Shown: positions 32,054-41,905, numbered from the stretch's first letter. The stretch: DNA of 54,597 nucleotides from Bacteriovoracaceae bacterium (GCA_016784965.1 JADHTQ010000025.1:1-54597); one strand, 5' to 3'. Made by a program: numbers and translations. The notes: generated by a model not told the origin, from the letters alone.

Positions 32054-32653
32054 ATGAAAAATGTTTCAAAGAGTTTTTTTATAATATCATTTCTGCCGGC
32101 ACTTGCTTATTGGTACCTAGAGTCTTATTACCCAATCAGGGTGGCAGTGACAGGTGGCCTAGTCCTTGCCTGTTTAGAAATGTTTTTAGAGAAAGTATTT
32201 ACAAAACATCTTCACTCTTTATCTAAGTTTAATTTTTTTCTCATAGCATTTTTAGGTGCCATTTCACTCATTGGAGATGAAGGAATCTGGTTTAAATTGC
32301 AACCGATGTTTACAGGTCTAGGTATTGGTGCGTACCTACTTTATAAAGTGAAAGTGGGCAAGGGGCTTCTTTATGAAATGATGGAATCTCTAAATCAAGT
32401 TGTACCACCTGTAGAGATTATCAGAAATTTAGAAACCCACTTGGGGTTTTTATTTGTCTTGTATGGTATGTTTATGGGCCTAATTGCAGGATTTGCTTCA
32501 ACTGATTATTGGTTATTTTTTAAGACAGCAGGTTTTTATATGGTCTTTTTTCTTTTTATGGCCTGTGAAATTATTTGGCTACGCTTAAGCTTGAGAAAAA
32601 AGTATATAGCTCCTACTGTCTTAAAAAGAGATGGTAGACGACCAAGGTTTTAG
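32054..32653 (+). CDS. YciB/septation-protein-A-like inner membrane protein
   Basis: The 199-aa protein is very hydrophobic, with about five or six membrane helices (FFIISFLPALAYWYLES, VAVTGGLVLACLEMF, FNFFLIAFLGAISLI, LGFLFVLYGMFMGLIAG, FYMVFFLFMACEIIW). The segment IWFKLQPMFTGLGIGAY near residue 80 and the strand of Phe/Pro at the N-terminus are reminiscent of YciB (IspZ) proteins, which interact with cell-shape and division machinery. The length fits (about 180-200 aa). No ribosome site is visible. The stop TAG shares the tetranucleotide TTAG with the stop of the convergent L,D-transpeptidase gene. Confidence 0.65.
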   Translation: MKNVSKSFFIISFLPALAYWYLESYYPIRVAVTGGLVLACLEMFLEKVFTKHLHSLSKFNFFLIAFLGAISLIGDEGIWFKLQPMFTGLGIGAYLLYKVKVGKGLLYEMMESLNQVVPPVEIIRNLETHLGFLFVLYGMFMGLIAGFASTDYWLFFKTAGFYMVFFLFMACEIIWLRLSLRKKYIAPTVLKRDGRRPRF

Positions 32654-34116
32654 AAGTCGTCCAAGTCATCACATGGATCATATCCAAAACTACCAAGGCC
32701 GCGATTTTCACACAACTCCTCTTGTGTTGGCTCAGGAATTTCATAAGCAGTTGTTGCCGGAGCTTCTACAAAGCTGGGAAATGGCTCATCTTCTAGGCCT
32801 CCACGCTTTAAACCACTTGGGTGTGAATAACCAACAAGCCTTCCCTCATCTACTAGAAGTACTCCACGCATTTGATCTTTAGAAACCCCATAGATGTTAC
32901 CATTTGTACCATATTTATCTACATCTTCACCTGTAAGCCTTACTAAGTCTGGGTGCCGGTCATAGACGTAAGTTCCCTCTTCTAACCATTGTGATCTGGG
33001 TGTTTGGGCCTCTAATACATCTGCTCTATCTGCTTTTTGACCGTCTTGCCTTACACCATTTGTGGTTAGGATATAGTTCCAACTACCGCTGTTTTGTGAG
33101 TATGCTTCTGCTGTTGATCCCTGTGCTTCTTGGGCGTAAACTTTTAAGACAGTAGAGCCAACTGGAAGAAGTTGCCTTATATAGGCAATGGTTTCATTTG
33201 ATACTCTTGAGCATCCATGGCTTCTAGGATCACTAAAGAGGTTGGCAAAAAAGCCACGGGTGGCACTGATAAACTCATCTTTGTCTTTACCCCATCCCAT
33301 TGTACCGTGAGTCCATTGAAATGCAGAGCGTGGACCAACTTTTGCTGTATACCAACCAAAAGCGCCGCGAACAGAACCTCGTCCACCAGGCAGCAAGTCT
33401 TTAGATGTCCAACTAAGAAGTGATGAGCCTGGCTTTGGAAGTTTAGGAGAAGATGGATCGTACCAAGATGGATAGAGCCCTTTGCCATCTTGGTAAAATT
33501 TATGCCAAGATGTAATAGCAAAGTGTCCCAAGATGGTCATTGTCGATCCACTTTTGGTATACTCACCAGCGGCCATGTCAGCTTCAAAAATGAGCTTATT
33601 GGGACAATCACTTGTATCACACCCTTTTTCATAAACTCGAAGTTTTTCTGTAGCGATATTTTGAATCATAAAGTATTTGGATACTTGGGCCTGGCCAGCA
33701 CCAGCACTTCTTTTGTGCGCAGCAAGGTACTTGTGGCTCGTATAGTATTTAGGGGCATCTAAGATTTTTGAGTTGGTTTTAACAATTTTGATCTCGACCA
33801 TGCTGTTGCCGTTTCCGATATGAGGATTAACAACTACAACTTTGTCATTCATTTTTAAAACACCGAGAATTGTAGACGTTGTACTGTCTTCTTGGCGTAC
33901 TCTAAGCCTGGAAGCGAATACATAGTAAGTTTTACCGGTTCTTAGTGACTCTTTTTTTGAGTTTTTATTAGTTGCTTGGTCTAAGTATACAAAACCGGTA
34001 TGTAGCTCAAGATCGCCGTCTCGGTCTATATTGTCGCTTTTTCCACAACCACTGATTATAAGCAATGTAACAAGCACTACTGATAGGGATAAAGTTTTGT
34101 CGCAAGTTAGGTTCAT
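32650..34116 (-). CDS. L,D-transpeptidase (YkuD-type) lipoprotein with SH3-like domain
   Basis: The protein has 488 aa counted from the ATG at 34116, which has GGAG six bases upstream; an ATG four codons earlier is the alternative. The lipobox ISGC (Cys24) predicts a lipoprotein. Residues about 60-115 look like a bacterial SH3 domain (YYVFASRLRVRQED, ILGVLKMNDKVVVV). The catalytic YkuD domain has FQWTHGTMGWG and the signature SHGCSRVSN with Cys302. Such enzymes form 3-3 crosslinks or attach lipoproteins and other amines to peptidoglycan, working from the inner face of the periplasm. The last 90 residues are an acidic, Pro-rich tail of unknown role. Confidence 0.9.
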   Translation of the reverse strand: MNLTCDKTLSLSVVLVTLLIISGCGKSDNIDRDGDLELHTGFVYLDQATNKNSKKESLRTGKTYYVFASRLRVRQEDSTTSTILGVLKMNDKVVVVNPHIGNGNSMVEIKIVKTNSKILDAPKYYTSHKYLAAHKRSAGAGQAQVSKYFMIQNIATEKLRVYEKGCDTSDCPNKLIFEADMAAGEYTKSGSTMTILGHFAITSWHKFYQDGKGLYPSWYDPSSPKLPKPGSSLLSWTSKDLLPGGRGSVRGAFGWYTAKVGPRSAFQWTHGTMGWGKDKDEFISATRGFFANLFSDPRSHGCSRVSNETIAYIRQLLPVGSTVLKVYAQEAQGSTAEAYSQNSGSWNYILTTNGVRQDGQKADRADVLEAQTPRSQWLEEGTYVYDRHPDLVRLTGEDVDKYGTNGNIYGVSKDQMRGVLLVDEGRLVGYSHPSGLKRGGLEDEPFPSFVEAPATTAYEIPEPTQEELCENRGLGSFGYDPCDDLDDF

Positions 34117-34254
34117 AAGTTTCTCCATTTGTTGCTTGGGTTATATATTTAATTTTTGGTATAATAGGCGACAACTCATTGACAAGCGCTTTTGCTGGGG
34201 TGTGCAAAAGTTACTCTTGCTGGGCGTTAAAGGTGGGAAGAGATTACAATTAAT

Positions 34255-34305
34255 AAAAAAAACCCCCGTGACTTTAGTCTTTAACCGACTGGGGTCACAA
34301 GGGGT
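34255..34305 (-). terminator. Intrinsic terminator after the DUF4360 gene
   Basis: Read on the minus strand, CCCC-TTGTGAC pairs with GTCAC-GGGG (small bulge), with an inner AGTC/GACT stem, and is followed by eight T. It lies about 22 nt after the stop at 34327. Confidence 0.85.
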
Positions 34306-34326
34306 AGTATGCTTTAACTATAAAAA

Positions 34327-34938
34327 TTATCTTCTACAACGTTTCCACTGAAATTTGTAGATAAGACCTGCATCGAAGTCAATAGTGTCAACAGTGGCCA
34401 TTGCTTCTTCTCTGCGGTTAGAATTTCTAACCATCATGCTAGTATTTACTCTCATGTTAACGTCAGCTCCACATCGTGACCATACTAAAGCACGTAGGCC
34501 TAGTGTATTGTCAATTACGTACTCATCGTCATGTGGACCTCTCCAATTTTTTGTATAACGAGGGCCCCTTCTTCCTGCAAAAAAGTATTCAGCTGTAAAA
34601 CGTGCTCTAGCGCTACGACTTGGAAGATAAACAAATCCACGGTAGTCAACTTCAACGATAGAAACACTAAAGCCTTGAGGAATGTGCACTGGGATTGCGA
34701 TATTACAAGTTTTTCGAGCAACACGTCGTCCAGTACTTCCACCAGCTTCAGCTAGAAACTCATCAAAGATTAAACTTAAAGATTTCTTATCGGGTGATAA
34801 GGTCGCAGAAGCCGTGCCAGCAGGGCAACCTGTTCCTCCATATCCGGGCTCACCTAAAGAAATGTCATTCATTGAACTTGCAAACGCACTTGTTGCAAGG
34901 GCAAAGAGTAAAAAAATTGCAAATGTAAACTTATTCAT
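34327..34938 (-). CDS. DUF4360-family secreted protein
   Basis: The protein has 203 aa counted from ATG 34938 behind AGGAG; the frame extends upstream without a ribosome site. The signal peptide ends at about FAS (residues 1-21). The body has the DUF4360 pattern: GYGGTGCPAGTASATLSPD near the N-terminus, LIFDEFLAE, KTCNIAIPVHIPQGFSVSI, VDYRGFVYLP and a closing WSRCGADVNMRVNTSMMVR. Four Cys suggest two disulfides. The family is widespread in predatory delta-type bacteria, cyanobacteria and fungi; its function is not established. The gene has its own terminator. It is divergent from a regulator gene. Confidence 0.85.
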   Translation of the reverse strand: MNKFTFAIFLLFALATSAFASSMNDISLGEPGYGGTGCPAGTASATLSPDKKSLSLIFDEFLAEAGGSTGRRVARKTCNIAIPVHIPQGFSVSIVEVDYRGFVYLPSRSARARFTAEYFFAGRRGPRYTKNWRGPHDDEYVIDNTLGLRALVWSRCGADVNMRVNTSMMVRNSNRREEAMATVDTIDFDAGLIYKFQWKRCRR

Positions 34939-35376
34939 GAAAATCTCCTGTGTTACAAAGTAGGCATTAATTGCCTGTTGGTTAACTCTTAAATTTAAGC
35001 TAAATTTATCTGTTAAATTTGGAAATAATTTTTTAGAAAACTCATCAGTATGTTTACCACTTGGTAAATTTTTAATAAAAAGTACAAAAAAAGTTGTCCA
35101 GGTGGTCAATAAATGCCTTCAAAAATGTGGATTACGCTTCATAACTTATAACTTTATGTGTAATTTCATTCTGATAGTACTGCTATGGAAAACTTGGACG
35201 ACTTTTTAGGTCCATTTCGATACTGCTTATGAGGAAATGAGGACGTGAATTTCTTACATTGTGTTACATTTGCGAGTTTGAACCAATATTTTAGGTGTGT
35301 TAGTACCGTGGTCCTCACTAATCGGATAGATTATCAATCAAGGGATAAATACTTATTTATTGTATTGGTAAAAAAA
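34939..35376. other. Intergenic region between divergent DUF4360 and regulator genes
   Basis: About 440 bp of AT-rich DNA, counted to the ATG at 35377, or about 300 bp to the alternative GTG at 35245. It contains the inverted repeat listed at 35053-35068. I find no good promoter hexamer pair, small ORF with a ribosome site, or RNA gene in it. Confidence 0.5.
35053..35068. promoter_or_regulatory. Inverted repeat upstream of DUF4360, candidate operator
   Basis: TTTACC-ACTT-GGTAAA is a perfect 6-4-6 inverted repeat about 115-130 bp upstream of the DUF4360 start and on the other side about 310 bp before the regulator. TTTTT follows on the plus strand, but the stem is short for a terminator. Confidence 0.35.
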
Positions 35377-36165
35377 ATGATCTCTCATGAAGAAAAATTA
35401 AGCGCAAATGTTCAGTTAAAACAGATGATAAATAATTATCTAACTGTTCACCCTAACATTACACTGAACGCATTTGCCAACAGATCAGGTATTAGCAATA
35501 CTACTTTGCGCAGAATTTTAGATGAATCTAGTAGTTCCATACCTGCTCCTCATACCATTTTGAATGTCGTCAGTTACTTACATAAAGAAAAAAGAGTATC
35601 AAAGCTCTTAGATAAAGTTGGTGGTGCTATAGGAGAGATTTTAAATAAGAGTTTTAATAAATTTATTTTTGATGAACACCAAACAAAATATTCAAATAAT
35701 TTAAATAAGTTATTACAAAATTTTAACTACTATATTGTTTACAAGTTAGCGGCAAATAAAAAGGGAACCAATGATTTGGAAATTCGGGGCATCTTGGGGG
35801 ATTTAGGCGAAAAAATTGTAAAGGAACTGCAACAATTTAAAGTCATCGAAAAAAATGAACAAGCACAATATCATGCCAAAGATAAAAACTTTGCCTTGGA
35901 GATACCCATTGCTATCAACCATCTAAAGGAGTTAATAAAGTTCTACAAGACAGAAGAGATTCATTTGGGGAATAACCTTTTTTACAGTTTATCAGAATCT
36001 TTAAATGAGCGTGCTATTGTTAAAGTCAAAAATATACAAAGAGAAGCGATAAAAGGCATTCACCAAGTAATGAGTGATGAGCAGTCTTTGGGTAACATTC
36101 CATATTTTTTGATTGCACTATCAGATAGCATGAATTACTCTTCAAATAGGGAGAATATACAATGA
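35377..36165 (+). CDS. Putative HTH regulator, TIGR02147-like organisation
   Basis: The protein has 262 aa counted from the ATG at 35377; a GTG at 35245 would add 44 residues and has GAGGA nine bases before it, so the start is uncertain. Residues about 10-45 contain a helix-turn-helix (NAFANRSGISNTTLRRILDE). The rest is helical, with LEIRGILGDLGEKIVKELQQ and a late segment LSESLNERAIVKVKN resembling the effector half of TIGR02147-type regulators common in Bdellovibrionota. The last codons overlap the start of the next gene as ATGA, so the small secreted protein is translated together with this cytoplasmic regulator. Confidence 0.65.
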   Translation: MISHEEKLSANVQLKQMINNYLTVHPNITLNAFANRSGISNTTLRRILDESSSSIPAPHTILNVVSYLHKEKRVSKLLDKVGGAIGEILNKSFNKFIFDEHQTKYSNNLNKLLQNFNYYIVYKLAANKKGTNDLEIRGILGDLGEKIVKELQQFKVIEKNEQAQYHAKDKNFALEIPIAINHLKELIKFYKTEEIHLGNNLFYSLSESLNERAIVKVKNIQREAIKGIHQVMSDEQSLGNIPYFLIALSDSMNYSSNRENIQ

Positions 36166-36590
36166 AGAAAATATTTTATTTTATAATCATTTTACTCACC
36201 TTGGTTAACATGGCAATTGCTACCAAAAATGCATTTGCAACTGATACATATGCAATAGATGAATTTGATACAGGGAAGAATCTTTCCATGCGCGAGCGCA
36301 ATGCAATCGTAAGACGGGTTTTGGCCCAGGAAAATCTAACCAGAAAAAAACTAAGTAATGCAGGCTTACGGGTTTTAATTGGTGAGTTAACCGGAGCGGG
36401 CAGAAAAGTTCCTGTCTCCCGGCTAAAAGGTATCATTATAGATGAAGAATTAATCCACGATCAACAGATCTCTCGGGTAATTCTAAACAACCCTAGAAGG
36501 CCGATGTTATCCAATGTCAAAGGTGTAAAAGTAGGAAGAGATTTTATTGCCGCCCAGGACATTGTTGGCGCTATTGTTCAAAGAAGATAA
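36162..36590 (+). CDS. Small secreted basic protein
   Basis: The 142-aa protein starts at an ATG overlapping the previous stop by 4 bp, with GGGAG eight bases upstream. The signal peptide is residues 1-27 (ends AFA). The mature part is Arg/Ile-rich without Cys and has helical segments (MRERNAIVRRVLAQENLTRKK). A C-terminal run VKVGRDFIAAQDIVGAIVQRR resembles a PRC-barrel or a hexapeptide-like strand pattern only weakly. I know no family. It abuts the 1655-aa lipoprotein gene tail to tail with no gap (TAATTA). Confidence 0.65.
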   Translation: MKKIFYFIIILLTLVNMAIATKNAFATDTYAIDEFDTGKNLSMRERNAIVRRVLAQENLTRKKLSNAGLRVLIGELTGAGRKVPVSRLKGIIIDEELIHDQQISRVILNNPRRPMLSNVKGVKVGRDFIAAQDIVGAIVQRR

Positions 36591-39500
36591 TTAATATCCA
36601 TCACATTTAATAAGGTGTAAATTTTCAGCTTCACTGGTGTTGGCCGGAACACAATATAAGTTATTATTCCAGCGAAGACCAGCATCGTAGAATTGAGCAA
36701 TACCATTGACGTTAGAAGCACGAGAGTCATTATCTATGTAACGCCTTATTTTTTTTCCGGAATCTTCTGCCCCTGGATAGAGTAGATTAGAGAGCACTAC
36801 TCCTTGGGCCATAGTGTTTGATGCACAGGCATGCTTTAGGCAAGCGATAGTTTGCAACTTTGTGGAGGGATTTTCAATGGTGCTAGTAAAGTAGCCTGAG
36901 TTGTCGAATAAATTATCGTGTAAATCCTTTGCCTCTGATGAGATATAACGGTTAAAGTAGAGTGAAACATTGGTGTAATCAGGCAGAGCACATCTTCCGT
37001 CTTGTGGGTTTTTAAAACCACTACAGCATTCATCATCACTGTTGGCAGTGGTCTCTCCGATACCAATGCAACAGCTGATGGTATCTTTAGAAAAAATCAT
37101 CTTTAAATTAGACCTGAAGTTAGTTTTATCAGTGGAAGAAAAATAAAAGTTTCCGCTGCTATCAAGATATTCAACATTGTCACTGGTTTTAGTTACGACA
37201 GTATCTGGTAGTGGATATTTAATACCTGCAGCTGTTGTAGAGACTGCCCCTGGACTAAATGCTTGATTGCTGGGATCTACGAGACATTCAATTTCTGAAA
37301 AAGAATCGGATTTAATAGCAATTTGAGGTACCCCTAAAAGTTCAAGCGTGTTGAGCCATTGAAAAACTTTTAAGGCCTCTCCATTACTGGTGGCCCGAGC
37401 TGTACATTTGGGATTATTGGATGGATCTAGTGGGGTATGAGAGCAGTCAAACTTAGATCCATCAGTTGGATCAGAGCAGTTATTGTCGCCTGCGCCGGTA
37501 GAGCTTTCTAAGTTGCACTTGAGCCAATTTAGACACTTGAAGGTAGTTTTGTCTATACTTTGGGTTTTTGTCGGCCCCCAGGTATGGCCACCACTGTTTT
37601 CATCTGAGTGAAAGTTTCTTATCCAGTGCTTCGAGCAGCAAGTTCTCTCGGCGATGGCCGCAAAAGTTTTATATTGTTTTGTTAAGCTGGTTGTATTTGC
37701 GCATCCACTGCTACTTCCACATTGGTTATCATCTGCATATACAAGAGGTGAAAACTCACCGTCTTGCAACTCTTTGTAGACAGTACTGATGCGACTATAT
37801 CTTTTGGGATCAGTAAGAGAGATTCCAATGCCTGGAACGTTTTGGTTATCAATAAGTGCAGTTTGGGCCTGAAAACTTGCAATGGACAGAGTCTTGCCCG
37901 TTTGACGACAACAACGATTTGCAGTGAGTGTAGAATTCTCTGAGGCACAAGTTAGCCCTTCTTGCCAAAATTTAATTTCATATTTATTTAATATAGAACT
38001 TAAAGAGGAATCATCTGCGTTTAGTGAGGTTAGTTTTTGACTGATAAACTCAGATGGAGCACAGTCCATATCAGTGTGGCAAGTAGCTCCTGGTGCTTTT
38101 AAACAGCGATTTTGTTGCACTATCGGACCAGTTAACCACGATGAGCGGTACTTAGTAATTATGTCGGTACCGGGACCTAGGACAGTTTCAAAGATTTTAA
38201 GTGAGTTAGAAGCAATGGCCTGACTGCCAGCTAGTCTGGTTAACTCAGAGTTATTTAGTTTTTTATCGAAATTTTTACTTTGTAAAAAGAAGTAGTTTTG
38301 GCCCGTATCAAAGATACCACAAGAGCTCAAGTACTCTGCAGTTAGATCCGTGGATGATGGAGTCATACCAATTCCTGAAAATTGATCACCTAAAAAATCA
38401 TTAGATGTTGGGTAGCTGCTGGCCTTTACTATTGTTTCACCTCTGTTGTTTGGTTCTCTGCCGGGAATGCATATTGAGCTAATCAAATTGTGGTAGAGAG
38501 AGGAGATCGTAGCGGAGTTTACAGGTTTTGTGCCGTTATAGTTGCTGGGCCTTCCAATAATGGGTGAGGACAGTCCAAATGTATTTTTTTCAGTACTATA
38601 TGTTGCATTTTGAAATTGAACAGATTTGCCAAAGCGGTTAATGCTGTCGTTAAATTTTGTAATTTGAATCCCGTTGTAAAACTCTTGACAGTAATTATTG
38701 GAGCTGCATGCATGAGCCTTAGGGTCTGTGATTTGTGCGTAACTGCTACTTGCACTTGATAAATTATAGTTTGGCAGGCAGGGAACTCCGGCACCTCGAT
38801 ATACACAGCGCTTGCTGCTTCCTCCTCTGATGCCCGATAAGATACTAAGGCGTGAAACTTGTTGGGCACCCGGTTGCTCGAGCCCATTATCATCAAAGAC
38901 AGGCCAAGGAGTAGTAATGGCACCAATATTTTGACAAAAGTAATCAGCACCAAACTTTGCATAACAATCGCTATCGGTATCACAGCTGTGTACTTTCTGG
39001 CATTGGGCCCCATCACTTTCATAATCAGTGGTCGCAACATCGCTGCCAACAGGTCCCGTTGCTTCTGAAACAGTTAATGTAAAATCACCTTGAGTATTTA
39101 AATCGTGAAAATAAGTGTTAACGGCAAGAAAAAGCTTATTGCTTTTTGCCTTGATTCTTCTTTTATTTCCTACTGAAAACCATAAAACACCATCAAAGGA
39201 ACCGATAATTGAGCCATAGTCAAAACCGTACCAATCTCTTTGGTAACCATTTGCAAACAAGAAGTGTTGGGCACTCAAACGATCCAGTCTTTGTTGTTGC
39301 CGATCAGCTGATGTGGGGTTGTGGGTCCAAGGTATCATGGTGGCAGGAACAAAACATGCTCTACCAAAGTTAAGATCATCCGCGCGGTAAGGCCCAGTGT
39401 GGTCGCGTTTGGTAGTCATTACATCGGGAGTGTATCCGCCACCTACACCATCAGAAGTGTTGGGAAAGAGCTTTAAAAAAGCAGAGTAGTAGTCATTACC

Positions 39501-41558
39501 ACAATAGTGACAGTTTTCTACCCCACCACTTATTGTGTAGATATCATAAGTGGTACCCTTTTTAACTGGAACCTCAGTAGCAGCTTGAGTACCAAGAGGT
39601 GAGCTTGAAATTGATCCATATATTTCATTAAAACCCACGTAGGTAGAAGTATTATTGGGTTTTAAAAGATCGCCATTTTGGTAAGAAAAAGGTAGACCCT
39701 CTTGTACAGACTCAGGTGTTAATACTTTCTGATAGACACCATTTCGGTCAAAAAATCTAACTGGTGCCGACCTCCCACTTACTAAAACTCTTTGGTACCT
39801 TGGAGCTATCGGCGTATCGGGCTCAGGATAGTCACATAGGTAGTTTATCACCTCTCCTGTTGTGCTTTTAACTGGTTTTAACTTACAGTTTGGTCCTCCG
39901 CAGTTGCAAAACTCATCAATTTTATTTAAGGCCTCCAGCTTTTTATTCATAACGGGGTTTATTTGTGTGTCCACATAAAAGGTAATTTTAACTTGTTGGG
40001 TGTCATAAACTGCCAAAGTCGCACCGGTAAACTGGATGGATGGAGGAGAACTGTAGAGCATGTTCCAGTGGGTGCCCATAAGCTTTGGATCTCCATCTAC
40101 TGTTATTCTGATGTTTTTTGAGACATCAGCATATTCGGGTAGTTTAAAGGTATTAGAGGCAGGGTAGTGGTCGTCTAACTCTCCTATGTTTTGTCCTTGA
40201 ATGTAGTACTTTGTACATTTGCTCATTTTTGAATTTATATATTCACAACTGCCATCAATTTTATAGCGAATGATCAAGTCAGTGTTTGCAGGATTGCCAG
40301 AAATTGGATGAGTTAGATTAAATATTTTTAAAGGATCCGACAAGACATCATTGCGATCTCCAATATCAAAACCAACGGGTGAAAATTTAAACTCTCTATC
40401 TTTATACAAAAATTCGGAGGCATAAATAATTTCTACAATACTGTGATTTGGAAGGGCACTAAAGGGTGCCTGAATGTACTCACTAACTCCAGAGTAAGTA
40501 TAGTTAAAATTTCTATCATCTGCAGAAGTGGTGTATACACCATTTGGGTCAGGGTTTTCATAGACAACGGTGCAAACTGACATTTCTGCTTTTTGGGTTG
40601 TGGTACAGTGATATAGATCGGTAAGCTCTTGCAGCCATTTTTGCGCTTCATCTTCAGAGTTTGGAGCGGGTGCTGGGGTGGGGGGGGGGATTATTGTTAT
40701 TGCGCAACTATAGTAAAAGTGAGGATACTCTGAAAACTTGGCACCGTTGTATTGAATATCCTGTCTGGATTGTAAGTACTCTGGCCCAGATTGATCTACC
40801 CCAAGCTTAACTTGGCCATCTATGACACATTGGCCTCCACTACAGCAGTGATAACCTTGAGCAATACAAGCGCTAGATTCACTACAACTGGTACCTATTG
40901 GGCGATCAACTGCAGCTGCCATGGTGATTTTTAGCTGCAAATAAGAGACTTCTACCGCCGAAATATCATGGCCGTCGGGGTTTAATAGTGAAACATTGTA
41001 ACTTGAAAGATATGAGCTAGTGGTGCAGCTTGGACATAACAAGCCTAGAGAATAGGCCACTGTGGCACCTGGATAGGTTTGTTCAACATAGTTGATTAAA
41101 CCTGTTTTTTGACAAAATTGTTGATTTGAGCTCTCTAGTGCCGGAGAAAATTTATAATAAAATTCTTCCGTAGATGCAGATGGGTCATTGAAGGATTCTG
41201 GGGCACCTGCAACAATGAGAAAATTTTTATTAAGTGAAGTGGGGAAATAAAAAGCAAGGCATTGGACGATATTTCTGTTGCCATTTCTGATAAATTTATC
41301 AACCGACTCTCCACGCAGGTAAAAGCTATCGTTGAAGTTAGCTGCAAGTGTAAACACATTAGAGCTTTTGATGGCCCCACTTTGCAAATAATTTAGTTGA
41401 TTGGCAAATGGAGGGGCATCTTCTGGAGTTGGGTTATTTGTGGAATTTGTGGAGTCAGATTCTAAGGTTTCGGGATTGTTTTTTGGGGTCATCATACAAG
41501 ATGAAAAATGTGTCCAGCAAAACAGTATGGTGAGTACAATTACAACGTGATTTATCAT
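36591..41558 (-). CDS. Giant Cys-rich putative surface lipoprotein
   Basis: This 1655-aa protein starts at ATG with AGGGA seven bases upstream. A signal sequence ends in FSSC (Cys21), a slightly atypical lipobox. A Thr/Asn/Pro-rich linker of about 30 residues follows. The body has dozens of Cys, often as CC or CxxxC: SCSESSACIAQGYHCCSGGQC (near 230), repeated DTDSDCYAKFGADYFCQN-like and DMDCAPSEF-like blocks, RTCCSKHW, and DDECCSGF near 1520. These resemble small disulfide knots (WAP/EGF-like) set in a long beta-rich protein. There are no repeats long enough to align by eye. It is likely anchored in the outer membrane and exposed. Its function is unknown; adhesion or prey contact is a guess. 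Confidence 0.8.
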   Translation of the reverse strand: MINHVVIVLTILFCWTHFSSCMMTPKNNPETLESDSTNSTNNPTPEDAPPFANQLNYLQSGAIKSSNVFTLAANFNDSFYLRGESVDKFIRNGNRNIVQCLAFYFPTSLNKNFLIVAGAPESFNDPSASTEEFYYKFSPALESSNQQFCQKTGLINYVEQTYPGATVAYSLGLLCPSCTTSSYLSSYNVSLLNPDGHDISAVEVSYLQLKITMAAAVDRPIGTSCSESSACIAQGYHCCSGGQCVIDGQVKLGVDQSGPEYLQSRQDIQYNGAKFSEYPHFYYSCAITIIPPPTPAPAPNSEDEAQKWLQELTDLYHCTTTQKAEMSVCTVVYENPDPNGVYTTSADDRNFNYTYSGVSEYIQAPFSALPNHSIVEIIYASEFLYKDREFKFSPVGFDIGDRNDVLSDPLKIFNLTHPISGNPANTDLIIRYKIDGSCEYINSKMSKCTKYYIQGQNIGELDDHYPASNTFKLPEYADVSKNIRITVDGDPKLMGTHWNMLYSSPPSIQFTGATLAVYDTQQVKITFYVDTQINPVMNKKLEALNKIDEFCNCGGPNCKLKPVKSTTGEVINYLCDYPEPDTPIAPRYQRVLVSGRSAPVRFFDRNGVYQKVLTPESVQEGLPFSYQNGDLLKPNNTSTYVGFNEIYGSISSSPLGTQAATEVPVKKGTTYDIYTISGGVENCHYCGNDYYSAFLKLFPNTSDGVGGGYTPDVMTTKRDHTGPYRADDLNFGRACFVPATMIPWTHNPTSADRQQQRLDRLSAQHFLFANGYQRDWYGFDYGSIIGSFDGVLWFSVGNKRRIKAKSNKLFLAVNTYFHDLNTQGDFTLTVSEATGPVGSDVATTDYESDGAQCQKVHSCDTDSDCYAKFGADYFCQNIGAITTPWPVFDDNGLEQPGAQQVSRLSILSGIRGGSSKRCVYRGAGVPCLPNYNLSSASSSYAQITDPKAHACSSNNYCQEFYNGIQITKFNDSINRFGKSVQFQNATYSTEKNTFGLSSPIIGRPSNYNGTKPVNSATISSLYHNLISSICIPGREPNNRGETIVKASSYPTSNDFLGDQFSGIGMTPSSTDLTAEYLSSCGIFDTGQNYFFLQSKNFDKKLNNSELTRLAGSQAIASNSLKIFETVLGPGTDIITKYRSSWLTGPIVQQNRCLKAPGATCHTDMDCAPSEFISQKLTSLNADDSSLSSILNKYEIKFWQEGLTCASENSTLTANRCCRQTGKTLSIASFQAQTALIDNQNVPGIGISLTDPKRYSRISTVYKELQDGEFSPLVYADDNQCGSSSGCANTTSLTKQYKTFAAIAERTCCSKHWIRNFHSDENSGGHTWGPTKTQSIDKTTFKCLNWLKCNLESSTGAGDNNCSDPTDGSKFDCSHTPLDPSNNPKCTARATSNGEALKVFQWLNTLELLGVPQIAIKSDSFSEIECLVDPSNQAFSPGAVSTTAAGIKYPLPDTVVTKTSDNVEYLDSSGNFYFSSTDKTNFRSNLKMIFSKDTISCCIGIGETTANSDDECCSGFKNPQDGRCALPDYTNVSLYFNRYISSEAKDLHDNLFDNSGYFTSTIENPSTKLQTIACLKHACASNTMAQGVVLSNLLYPGAEDSGKKIRRYIDNDSRASNVNGIAQFYDAGLRWNNNLYCVPANTSEAENLHLIKCDGY

Positions 41559-41905
41559 ATTATTATCCCTAACCCATTTTTCGGAAGTTACCGTCTATAA
41601 CTTAATTTTAAAGTGTAAATAAAGCTTTATGGTAGGGTATTGCCAAATTCGATATAGGTATTTGAAATTAGGAAAAGGCCATCAGCTGTTATTTGTCAAA
41701 AACAGCTGTGGGTAGCATATAAAATTGGCATACATAGAGGTAGGTGCGCATATTCCGGGAGTTGGGGGTAGTTTTTGCTTTGAAACTGAATCTACTTTTA
41801 TTCTATCAAACTTCATGTCACAATAATGTGTAGTAGTGATCAGTCTTTAAGGGATTACATTTATATAAATACTTTTTTCTTCCTAAGTTTTTAAGGAGAC
41901 TAACA
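41559..41905. other. Divergent intergenic region with a perfect 8-10-8 inverted repeat
   Basis: About 350 bp between the giant lipoprotein and Rhs-type genes. CAGCTGTT (41683-41690) and AACAGCTG (41701-41708) form a perfect inverted repeat with a 10-bp centre, placed where an operator could control either side. A TTGAAA at about 41778 with TATCAA 18 bp later is a possible weak promoter for the Rhs gene. Nothing else is seen. Confidence 0.45.

Noticed and set aside
34160-34180. TTGACA on the plus strand near 34167
   Set aside because: No -10 box at proper distance and no plus-strand gene downstream.
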